From NCBI GenBank assembly GCA_038234045.1, contig JBBSUX010000066.1, positions 1-14,296 of the forward strand: a DNA stretch of 14,296 nucleotides. Reading direction: 5' to 3'. Source of the stretch: JBBSUX01 sp038234045. GTDB taxonomy: Bacteria > Pseudomonadota > Gammaproteobacteria > Burkholderiales > Burkholderiaceae_C. This document shows, in pieces, positions 8,202 to 14,296 of this stretch (positions within the stretch are counted from its first letter, which is position 1; every line of letters begins with the position of its first letter). Under the pieces are notes generated by a model. It ran no database searches, was not told the origin of the DNA, and saw only the letters and a list, made by a program, of their open reading frames with translations. The position numbers and the translations under genes were made by a program.

Positions 8202-8411
8202 ATGATCGACAAGATCGCCCCATCAGTTGCCGACGCGCTGGAAGGCACCAAAGACGGCGCTACTGTGCTGATCGGCGGCTTTGGCACCGCCGGGATACGA
8301 GAGGAGTTGATTGCCGGCCCCGGGGTCGCCTGCGTCAAGCGCAAAGGTTTGTCGCGCGCCGAACTGGAAGAGCTGGTGGGCTTGCGGATTGCCGAATGCA
8401 ATTCCATCTGA
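8202..8411 (+). pseudogene. pcaI-pcaJ remnant: Remnant of 3-oxoadipate CoA-transferase genes: PcaI N-terminus joined to PcaJ C-terminal pieces
   Basis: A good ribosome site (AAGGAA, 8189-8194) and ATG at 8202 start a 69-codon frame. Residues 1 to about 39 read as the PcaI N-terminus, including DGATVLIGGFGTAGI of the CoA-transferase subunit A signature. The signature proline that should follow is Arg here. Residues 41-47, GVACVKR, resemble PcaJ near its C-terminus (GIACVSR in Pseudomonas, from memory), and residues 48-63, GLSRAELEELVGLRI, resemble the last helix of subunit B, where Pro would be expected instead of Arg62. The bulk of PcaI, the catalytic glutamate region (SENG motif) of PcaJ, and the stretch between the two PcaJ pieces are missing, roughly 1.1-1.2 kb in all. 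It cannot be an active transferase. Its last 16 bases overlap the mobA start, so it may act as a coupling leader. Confidence 0.75.
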
Positions 8412-10333
8412 ACGGCGTTCAACCGGGCGACCCGGCGATTACTCCTGGCGCGGACGTTGCGCAAGTCCTCGGCTCTGCCGACACCCTTCCACGGGAGGTC
8501 GATGTCCTGATCGTAGGCTGTGGGCCCGCAGGGCTGACATTGGCCGCTCAGTTGTCTACCTTTCCCGGGATACACACCTGCATCGTCGACCAGAAGCCGG
8601 GACCGTTGCAGGTTGGGCAGGCCGACGGGATTGCCTGCCGTTCCATGGAGATGTTCGAGGCTTTCGGCTTTTCGGAAAAGGTGCTGAAGGAGGCCTACTG
8701 GGTCAATGAGACCTGTTTCTGGCGCCCGGATCCGGCCGATGACGCCCGCATCATCCGGTCCAGTCGCATCCAGGATGTCGAGGACGGGCTATCTGAGATG
8801 CCGCACACCATCCTCAACCAGGCACGCGTTCATGACTTCTTTCTGGAGACGATGCGTGATGGCCCCAATCGGTTGAAGCCAGCGTACAGCCGCCGCTTGA
8901 CGGATTTGATACCCGACCCGAACGACGCCACGGGCTATCCGGTCAGCGTCACCTTCGAGCGAAACGATGCGGGGCACGAAGGCCAAAGCGAAACAGTGCG
9001 TGCCAAATATGTGGTGGGGTGCGACGGTGCGCACAGCTTGGTGCGCAAGTCCATCGGGCACTCCTTGCGTGGTGACAGCGCCAACAAGGTCTGGGGGGTA
9101 ATGGATATTCTGGCCGTCACCGACTTTCCGGATATCCGGCTCAAATGCGCGATCCAGTCGGCACGGGAAGGAAGCATCCTGGTGATTCCGCGCGAAGGTG
9201 GCTACCTGGTGCGGATGTACGTCGAACTGGATTCACTCGGTGAAACCGAACGGGTTGCCGATCGCGGGATCAAGCCCGAGCAGCTCGTCGCAGCAGCCCA
9301 GCGCATCCTGCATCCGTTTGTTCTGGACGTCAAAGAGATCGCCTGGTGGTCCGCCTACGAGATCGGACAAAGGGTCAGCGACAGTTTCGACGATATTCCG
9401 GACGGCATAAGCAACACCCGCACGCCGCATATCTTCATTGCCGGAGATGCATGTCACACCCATAGCCCCAAAGCCGGGCAGGGCATGAATGTTTCGATGG
9501 CCGATACTTTCAACCTGGGATGGAAATTGGCTTCGGTCGTGCAGGGTCGCGCGGTCCCGCAATTGCTTCACACCTATTCCAAAGAGCGCCGGGCCAAGGC
9601 CGTGGAGTTGATCGATTTCGACCGTGATATGACAAAGCTCTTTGCTGGTCGGCCCAAGGACGGGGCGGCCAACGGAGACGACCGAGCCGATCCAACAAAA
9701 TTTCAGCAGTATTTCGCGAAACACGGCAGATACACCGCAGGCGTCGAGACCCGTTACGACCCGTCATTGATCGTGGGCGCGGCCACGCATCAGGAGCTCG
9801 CTGTCGGGCTGGTCATCGGCATGCGCTTTCACTCCACCTCGGTGATTCGCTGGGCGGACGCCAAGCCGGTGCAGCTCGGCCACACGATCAAGGCCGATGG
9901 TAGGTGGCGTCTGTTTGCGTTTGCCCCCGCAGAAGATCCGACAGCCGCCTCATCGGGGTTGACGGTACTGTGTGATTTTTTGGGACATGCGCCCGATTCG
10001 CCGATCCAGCGGTACACCCCTGCCGGGGCTGACATTGATGCTGTCATCGACGTCCGCGCTATCCTTCAGCAGGATCACCGTCATCTGGATCTCTCTGCGA
10101 TGCCCGCGTTCCTGCTCCCCACAAAGGGAAGGTATGGCCTGATCGACTACGAGAAGATTTTCTGTCCGGACCACAAGAGCGGACACGATATTTTTACGTC
10201 GCGTGGCATAGATCGAGAGCAGGGATGTCTTGTCGTAGTCAGACCAGACCAGTTCATTGCGCATGTATTGCCATTGAACGCGACGGCAGAACTGAATGCG
10301 TTTTTTGCTGGATTCATGCGCCCGGCAGATTAG
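8396..10333 (+). CDS. mobA: 3-hydroxybenzoate 4-monooxygenase (phenol hydroxylase-type FAD enzyme)
   Basis: MobA hydroxylates 3-hydroxybenzoate at C4 to give protocatechuate. The 645 residues compare with about 639 in Comamonas testosteroni MobA, and the resemblance, recalled from memory, runs from MQFHLNG at the start to the end. Visible are the FAD fold GCGPAG (41-46), GQADGIACRSMEMFEAF (the Asp is residue 77), the CDGAHS motif, GDACHTHSPKAGQGMN with GD at 350-351, and a C-terminal thioredoxin-like domain ending in RGIDREQGCLVVVRPDQFIAHVLP. The frame is open upstream to 8099, but the ATG at 8396 gives the family N-terminus; earlier starts would run antisense-like through pcaL. Its ribosome site is weak (GCGGA, 8384-8388), so translation may depend on the upstream remnant. 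Activity on phenol or another hydroxybenzoate is less likely but possible. Confidence 0.92.
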   Translation: MQFHLNGVQPGDPAITPGADVAQVLGSADTLPREVDVLIVGCGPAGLTLAAQLSTFPGIHTCIVDQKPGPLQVGQADGIACRSMEMFEAFGFSEKVLKEAYWVNETCFWRPDPADDARIIRSSRIQDVEDGLSEMPHTILNQARVHDFFLETMRDGPNRLKPAYSRRLTDLIPDPNDATGYPVSVTFERNDAGHEGQSETVRAKYVVGCDGAHSLVRKSIGHSLRGDSANKVWGVMDILAVTDFPDIRLKCAIQSAREGSILVIPREGGYLVRMYVELDSLGETERVADRGIKPEQLVAAAQRILHPFVLDVKEIAWWSAYEIGQRVSDSFDDIPDGISNTRTPHIFIAGDACHTHSPKAGQGMNVSMADTFNLGWKLASVVQGRAVPQLLHTYSKERRAKAVELIDFDRDMTKLFAGRPKDGAANGDDRADPTKFQQYFAKHGRYTAGVETRYDPSLIVGAATHQELAVGLVIGMRFHSTSVIRWADAKPVQLGHTIKADGRWRLFAFAPAEDPTAASSGLTVLCDFLGHAPDSPIQRYTPAGADIDAVIDVRAILQQDHRHLDLSAMPAFLLPTKGRYGLIDYEKIFCPDHKSGHDIFTSRGIDREQGCLVVVRPDQFIAHVLPLNATAELNAFFAGFMRPAD

Positions 10334-10469
10334 GAAGGCGCTGAAGTTTTTGGGTCTGTAGCTGCGGCAGATAAGAGCGCCGGCATCACCGCGATTTTTG
10401 CCGGGTGTACCCCGGGGCGCCCACCGCGTCCGAACACGGGAATGGTGCACGACGCATGCTCTGTCAAAA

Positions 10470-10511
10470 CCTGATCGAATGGCGGCTCCGCGCAATCCGT
10501 TGCGGATCAGG
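10470..10511. repeat. Inverted repeat CCTGATC/GATCAGG in the gap after mobA
   Basis: The 224-base gap between mobA and the next gene holds a perfect seven-base inverted repeat, CCTGATC at 10470-10476 and GATCAGG at 10505-10511, with a 28-base interior. A second smaller hairpin, CCGGG-TGTAC-CCCGG, sits at 10401-10415, without a T-run behind it. Either could end the mobA transcript or regulate the next gene; neither is a classical terminator. No gene, transposase fragment or clear promoter was recognised in 10334-10557. Confidence 0.35.
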
Positions 10512-10557
10512 CTGCGTAGAGTTCGCGGCAGATCTTGCTGTTTCTTCTCAGGAATAT

Positions 10558-11229
10558 ATGCGCCGCCCTCGCTTCTCTACCCTTTTTATGACCGCCGCAT
10601 TGATCGGCGCCGGACTGAACACAAGCCTTGTCCAGGCACAACCCGCCAGCATGACCACGCCCGCTGTGGCCGACAAGCCGGTCCGCTTGCGCGGCACGCT
10701 GGTGTACGTGGACGCCACGAATCTGATCATGAAAGAGCGCGGCGGCGAGGTTTTGACGCTTAAGCGTGCGCCCAACATGGGGGTGGCCGAGGTTTACCCC
10801 GTGAAGCTGGCCGACATCAAGCCCGGCAGCTACATCGGTACCGCTACTTTGCCGCAGGCTGACGGCGTGCAGAAGGCGCTGGAGGTGGTGGTGTTTCCCG
10901 AAGCAGCACGCGGTACGGCAGAGGGCCACTTTCCGTGGGACTTGATGCCGCAGAGCACGATGACCAACGCCACGGTGCAGGGTATGTCGGCCGCGCCAGC
11001 AAGTGTGCGCAGGGGAAAAATGCTGGTGTTGCAGTACAAGGGCGGTGAGCAGAAGGTGCTGGTGCCGGCCAATGTGCCGGTGGTTTCCTTCAAGCCAGCC
11101 AAGGGCAACGATGCCAACATGCTGCTGGTGCCCGGTGCACGGGTGCTGGTGACGGCGCAGATGAAGGATGGCGAACCAACCGCCGTGCGCGTGAACGCAG
11201 GGCGCAACGGCTTCAATCCGCCGATGTGA
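10558..11229 (+). CDS. Exported protein of unknown function (DUF5666-like beta-rich)
   Basis: Read from ATG at 10558 this is 223 residues. The N-terminus has an Arg-rich head (MRRPRF), a hydrophobic core (MTAALIGAGL) and a likely signal peptidase I site after VQAQ, so the product is probably periplasmic. The mature part begins with PVRLRGTLVYVDATNLIMK and continues with short beta-strand-like repeats: an ADIKPGSYIGTATLPQADG block, then VVVFPEAARGTAEGHFPWDL, TMTNATV, a second strand pair (KMLVLQYKGGEQKVLVP) and an ending like TAVRVNAGRNG. This resembles small OB-like DUF5666 domains, a resemblance rather than a proven match. The frame is open to 10405, but that start would bury the signal peptide; AGGA at 10550-10553 supports 10558. 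It stands alone, without functional link to the pca genes. Confidence 0.75.
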   Translation: MRRPRFSTLFMTAALIGAGLNTSLVQAQPASMTTPAVADKPVRLRGTLVYVDATNLIMKERGGEVLTLKRAPNMGVAEVYPVKLADIKPGSYIGTATLPQADGVQKALEVVVFPEAARGTAEGHFPWDLMPQSTMTNATVQGMSAAPASVRRGKMLVLQYKGGEQKVLVPANVPVVSFKPAKGNDANMLLVPGARVLVTAQMKDGEPTAVRVNAGRNGFNPPM

Positions 11230-11410
11230 CGGGCGGTCCAATCGCTCTGCGTTGCTGGGCGAGCGGCGAGCGTGTGATCGGAATCGCGCCGTGGCCGCAG
11301 CCAAACCCGACTGGAAAAAATACGAATAAAAAGTGCTCTTCCCGCTTTAAATTCATGCGCTACCAGCTATTGTCTAGATAGCAACTACTCATCCATTTGC
11401 GCATATCAAC

Positions 11411-11573
11411 TTCGCAGCGGGCCCTGCGAATTTGCCGGCGTTTCCCACGGCCTCGCTTCCCAAGCTTGATTGGGCGCCACCGCCGACAAACCCGGTCTCG
11501 CCGGGTTGGTACATTCGCCGGTTGCGCGTGAGATGCGCCCGCTACCGCGCCGCGCCGTCCGGTTTCCGCAACC
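11411..11573 (+). promoter_or_regulatory. Structured leader RNA upstream of the antiporter (candidate nhaA-I/Li+-type riboswitch)
   Basis: The 403-base gap 11230-11632 divides into an AT-richer part (about 11310-11410, likely the promoter region, no clear boxes) and a strongly structured part. Pairings visible by eye are TTCGCAG/CTGCGAA (11411-11430), CCCAA/TTGGG (11459-11474), AACCCGG/CCGGGTT with loop TCTCG (11489-11507), GCGC/GCGC (11524-11538), a long-range pairing CCGGCG (11435-11440) with CGCCGG (11516-11521) enclosing the middle hairpins, and GGTTGC (11520-11525) with GCAACC (11568-11573), which partly competes with it. An enclosed junction plus a mutually exclusive stem upstream of a cation/proton antiporter suggests a riboswitch. 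The published nhaA-I motif, later proposed to sense Li+, is found upstream of such genes in betaproteobacteria; the match is from memory and not verified. Confidence 0.5.
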
Positions 11574-11632
11574 CTTCCTGCCCTCGCCGCCTTCACCGCT
11601 TTGGTGGGCGCAATCCCTGCCGCGTTTCTCCC

Positions 11633-13537
11633 ATGCACACCGCCACCCTTTTTCTTGTCGTTCTTGCGGCCGGGCTTTCGAGCCAATGGATTTCATGGCG
11701 CATCGGCGTTCCGGCAATCGTGGTGCTGATCGCGTCGGGCATCGTGCTCGGCCCAGTCACGGGGCTGGTGCACATCGGTCTGGCGCAGGCCGATGTGACA
11801 GAGCTGATCGGGCTCGGTGTTTCCATCATCCTGTTCGAAGGCGGGATGGATTTGAAGCTCGCCGAATACAGGCGCGTCGGCCCAGGCGTGCGGCGCCTGA
11901 CGATTCTGGGGCCGCCGCTGGCATGGCTGTTCTGCGCTCTGGCGGCGCACTACGTTGCGGGGCTCAGTTGGCCGGTGTCGGTGGTGCTGGGCGCGATTCT
12001 GGTGGTGACTGGCCCCACGGTAATCGGGCCGTTGTTGCGGCAGGCGCGGCTCGACAAAGAAGCGGGTTCGCTGCTGAAGTGGGAAGGCATCGTCAACGAC
12101 CCGGTCGGCGTGCTGCTGGCGGTGCTCACGTTTCAGTACTTCACGCTGCCGGGTGGTGGCTTGCACAAGACCTTGCTGGCGCTGGGCGCGGCAGTGGCGG
12201 TGGCTGCCATATTGGGCGGGCTGGGCGGCTACGTCACCGGCTGGTTGTACCGGCGGGGCGCGGTGCCCGAACACCTGAAGGCGCCGCTGCTGATCGTGCT
12301 GGTGCCGGTGGTGTTCTGGGTCAGCAACCTGGCGCAGCACGAGGCCGGTTTGCTGAGCGTGACGGTGATGGGCCTGGTGATGGGCAACATGAAGCTGGTC
12401 GAGCGCGAAGCCCTGCAGCATTCGCTCGAGAACCTGACAGTGATACTGGTTTCGGCGCTGTTCATCGTGATCCCGGCGCAACTGCAGGCAAGCCAGCTCG
12501 ATCTGCTCGACTGGCGCATGGGACTTTTCGTGCTGGCGGTGCTCTTCGTGGCGCGGCCGTTGACGGTAGCGCTGGCAACGCTGGGCGCGCCCATGCGGCG
12601 CAACGACAAGTTATTGCTGGGCTGGATCGCGCCGCGCGGCATCGTGGCAGCGGCCACCGCTGGGCTCTTCGGGCCGGCGCTGCAGGAAGCGGGCTATCCG
12701 GATGCCGTCAAGCTGCTGCCGCTGGTGTTTCTGGTGATCATGGTCACGGTGCTGGCGCACGGTTTCACGCTCGCGCGGCTGGCAAGGCGGCTAAGCCTTG
12801 CGGCAAAGCGCGAAAACGGTTTGTTGATCGTCGGCGCATCGGCCTGGACAGCGGCGCTGGCCGAGGCCCTGAAAAAGCTCAACCTGCAGGTCCTGATCGT
12901 GGACGGCGCGTATGCACGCCTGAAGGCCGCGCGCATGCAGGGCGTCGACGTGTATTACGGCGAGATACTTTCCGATCATGCCGAACACCATTTGGAAGCG
13001 CAGCACCTGAGCCATCTGCTGGCTGCCACCGACAACGATTTCTACAACGCGCTGGTGTGCAAAGCCAAGGGCCGCAGCTTCGGCCACCACCGCACGTTTC
13101 AGCTCGGCACCAGCCGCACGGGCGAGCCCGAACTCAAACGGCTCACGCTGCAGCAGCGGGGTTATTTCGCTTTCGACCCGGGCGCGAGTTTCGAGCGGCT
13201 CGATGCGTGCTTGCGCGAGGGATGGATGATCGGCAGCCGCAAGTTCACGGCCACACATGGCTGGGACGAATTTGCCGAGGGTCGCGGGCCGCGCGGGGAA
13301 GAATGGTTCCTGCTCGGCGCTGTGGCGCCCGACGGGCTACTGCGCCTTTTTTCCACTGAGCAAAGCTTCAAGCTGGACGCGGGCTGGACGGCGCTTTATT
13401 TTGCGCCGCCGCTACCACCGCCACCGTCAAAAACGCCATCGGATGACGCTGCGGCTGACAACGACGGTCCGATCACCCAGGTCGGCAAGGAAGCGGTCGC
13501 AGCGGTAGCTGCCGTAGCCGCTGCGATCGCTGACTAG
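11633..13537 (+). CDS. CPA1-family Na+(K+)/H+ antiporter with C-terminal TrkA/RCK-like domain
   Basis: This 634-residue protein exchanges monovalent cations for protons across the inner membrane. Residues 1 to about 390 are hydrophobic with about twelve helices. The family features FEGGMDLKL, VVTGPTVIGPLLRQARL and the ion-binding Asn-Asp pair (Asn155-Asp156 in EGIVNDPVG) are present, as is GWIAPRGIVAAATAGLFG. From about residue 396 a soluble Rossmann-like region starts (GLLIVGASAWTAALAEAL, then LIVDGAYARLKAARMQG), as in TrkA-N/RCK gating domains, and the chain ends in an Ala/Val-rich tail. The start at 11633 gives MHTATLFLVV directly before the first helix. The frame is open to 11432, but the earlier part lies in the structured leader and is Arg/Pro-rich. 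No Shine-Dalgarno sequence is visible before 11633. Sodium versus potassium specificity cannot be decided. Confidence 0.88.
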   Translation: MHTATLFLVVLAAGLSSQWISWRIGVPAIVVLIASGIVLGPVTGLVHIGLAQADVTELIGLGVSIILFEGGMDLKLAEYRRVGPGVRRLTILGPPLAWLFCALAAHYVAGLSWPVSVVLGAILVVTGPTVIGPLLRQARLDKEAGSLLKWEGIVNDPVGVLLAVLTFQYFTLPGGGLHKTLLALGAAVAVAAILGGLGGYVTGWLYRRGAVPEHLKAPLLIVLVPVVFWVSNLAQHEAGLLSVTVMGLVMGNMKLVEREALQHSLENLTVILVSALFIVIPAQLQASQLDLLDWRMGLFVLAVLFVARPLTVALATLGAPMRRNDKLLLGWIAPRGIVAAATAGLFGPALQEAGYPDAVKLLPLVFLVIMVTVLAHGFTLARLARRLSLAAKRENGLLIVGASAWTAALAEALKKLNLQVLIVDGAYARLKAARMQGVDVYYGEILSDHAEHHLEAQHLSHLLAATDNDFYNALVCKAKGRSFGHHRTFQLGTSRTGEPELKRLTLQQRGYFAFDPGASFERLDACLREGWMIGSRKFTATHGWDEFAEGRGPRGEEWFLLGAVAPDGLLRLFSTEQSFKLDAGWTALYFAPPLPPPPSKTPSDDAAADNDGPITQVGKEAVAAVAAVAAAIAD

Positions 13538-13572
13538 CGCGCAGCGCGAGGTCTACCGCGCGGCGCGTCTTT
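13538..13572 (+). terminator. Intrinsic terminator after the antiporter gene
   Basis: Right after the antiporter TAG, CGCGCAGCGCG (13538-13548) pairs with CGCGCGGCGCG (13557-13567) except for one central A-G mismatch, leaving the loop AGGTCTAC. TCTTTC follows, a short U-tract on the plus strand. The 44-base gap separates two convergent genes, and this is the only place where both could end; on the minus strand the stem has no U-tract. Confidence 0.6.
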
Positions 13573-13581
13573 CACTTGCGT

Positions 13582-14296
13582 TCAATTGCGCGGCAAGCTC
13601 GCCATGTCGATCACAAAGCGGTATTTCACATCGCTTTTCAACATGCGTTCGTAGGCGGTGTTGATCTCGTCCATGCGGATCATCTCGATGTCCGAAACGA
13701 TGTTGTGCTTGGCGCAGAAATCCAGCATCTCCTGCGTCTCGGCGATGCCGCCGATCAGCGAGCCCGCCAAACGCCGGCGCTTCATGATCAGGTTGAACAC
13801 GCCCGGTGACGGATGCGGGCTGGCGGGGGCGCCCACCAGCGTCATGGTGCCGTCAAGCTTGAGCAATTGCAGGAACGGATCGAGCGAATGCGGCGCGGCC
13901 ACGGTGTTGAGGATGAAGTCGAAAGTGCCGGCGTGCGCGGCCATCTCTTCGGGGTTTTTCGATACCACCACTTCCTTGGCGCCCAGGCGCAGAGCGTCCT
14001 CGCGCTTGTCGGGCGAGGTGGTGAAGAGCACCACATGTGCGCCCATCGCGGCGGCAATCTTCACACCCATGTGACCCAGACCGCCCAAACCGACGATGCC
14101 CACCTTATGGCCAGGTTTCACGCCCCACTGCCGCAGCGGCGAGTAAGTGGTGATGCCCGCGCATAGCAGCGGTGCGACAGCGGCCAGCGAGGCCTCGTCA
14201 TGCCCCACCTTCAGCACGAAGGATTCGCGCACCACCATGTGGGCCGAATAGCCGCCGAAGGTGTTGCCGCCGCCGCCTTGCTCGGGACCGTTATAG
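13582..14296 (-). CDS. Zinc-dependent NAD(P) alcohol dehydrogenase, YahK/cinnamyl-type (5' end beyond window)
   Basis: On the minus strand the frame is open from the window edge to a TAA at 13584-13582, giving about 237 residues of an expected 350. The visible part starts with YNGPEQGGGGNTFGGYSAHM, and an ATG at 14238 is internal, not the start. It contains a zinc-ligand cysteine in APLLCAGITTYSPL (about 14161), the dinucleotide-binding GLGGLGH (14071-14091), and an ending with MLKSDVKYRFVIDM, all typical of medium-chain zinc dehydrogenases of the YahK/AdhA group that reduce aldehydes with NADPH. The catalytic N-terminal domain with the structural zinc cysteines lies outside. It is convergent with the antiporter and has no evident functional tie to the pca genes. 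The exact substrate is unknown. Confidence 0.9.
   Translation of the reverse strand, partial: YNGPEQGGGGNTFGGYSAHMVVRESFVLKVGHDEASLAAVAPLLCAGITTYSPLRQWGVKPGHKVGIVGLGGLGHMGVKIAAAMGAHVVLFTTSPDKREDALRLGAKEVVVSKNPEEMAAHAGTFDFILNTVAAPHSLDPFLQLLKLDGTMTLVGAPASPHPSPGVFNLIMKRRRLAGSLIGGIAETQEMLDFCAKHNIVSDIEMIRMDEINTAYERMLKSDVKYRFVIDMASLPRN

Noticed and set aside
8099..8395. N-terminal extension of mobA by 99 codons
   Set aside because: The extra residues are Arg-rich and run out of phase through the end of pcaL and the pcaIJ remnant; the MobA family N-terminus begins at 8396.
10385..10420. Possible minus-strand terminator formed by CCGGG-TGTAC-CCCGG beside ATTTTTG
   Set aside because: The T-run precedes the hairpin on the plus strand and becomes an A-run after it on the minus strand, so it fits a terminator in neither direction.
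10405..10557. N-terminal extension of the exported protein by 51 codons
   Set aside because: It would place the signal peptide internally and shows no conserved character; the start at 10558 gives a standard signal peptide.
11693..12481. A 262-codon minus-strand open frame over the antiporter
   Set aside because: It is rich in His, Gln and Arg, a typical antisense shadow of a Leu/Val-rich membrane protein gene.
11470..13359. A 629-codon open frame on the plus strand overlapping the antiporter gene in another phase
   Set aside because: It is rich in Arg, Ala and Gly with no family resemblance, as expected from a shifted frame in GC-rich coding DNA; the antiporter frame shows clear membrane helices and motifs.
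13480..13537. Short GCCGTAGC-like repeats at the 3' end of the antiporter gene
   Set aside because: They encode the Ala/Val-rich tail and are imperfect; no sign of a mobile or regulatory repeat.
1..14296. CRISPR arrays, tRNA genes, insertion sequences, integrases
   Set aside because: No regularly spaced repeats, cloverleaf-like sequences, transposase motifs or terminal inverted repeats were recognised on either strand.

Overview
This window is a GC-rich bacterial segment, most likely from a betaproteobacterium of the order Burkholderiales. That placement rests on gene content: an aromatic-degradation operon of Burkholderiales type, a MobA resembling the Comamonas enzyme as I remember it, and compact overlapping genes. 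No rRNA, tRNA, CRISPR array or insertion sequence was seen. Genus-level placement is not possible by reading alone.

Positions 1-10333 form one plus-strand catabolic block. It opens with the end of a LivH-type permease, then LivM, LivG and LivF of a branched-chain-amino-acid-family ABC importer, all with overlapping ends (1-2648). Next come pobA (4-hydroxybenzoate 3-hydroxylase), pcaH and pcaG (protocatechuate 3,4-dioxygenase), pcaB (carboxymuconate cycloisomerase), a fused pcaD-pcaC gene (enol-lactonase plus carboxymuconolactone decarboxylase, called pcaL elsewhere), a 69-codon remnant of the CoA-transferase genes pcaI and pcaJ, and mobA (3-hydroxybenzoate 4-hydroxylase). Together the block would import aromatic acids, convert both 3- and 4-hydroxybenzoate to protocatechuate, and take protocatechuate by the ortho route to 3-oxoadipate. 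The activation and thiolysis steps (PcaIJ, PcaF) are missing here: pcaIJ survives only as a scar whose end overlaps the mobA start. No regulator gene lies in the window.

Positions 10334-14296 look like ordinary chromosomal flank: a small exported protein of unknown function, then a structured, roughly 160-base leader and a CPA1-type Na+(K+)/H+ antiporter with a cytoplasmic TrkA/RCK-like tail, then a hairpin terminator, and on the minus strand the C-terminal two-thirds of a zinc alcohol dehydrogenase running off the window edge.

The points most worth a second look are the doubly deleted pcaI-pcaJ scar coupled to mobA, and the multi-hairpin leader upstream of the antiporter, which may be a cation-responsive riboswitch of the nhaA-I (Li+) type.
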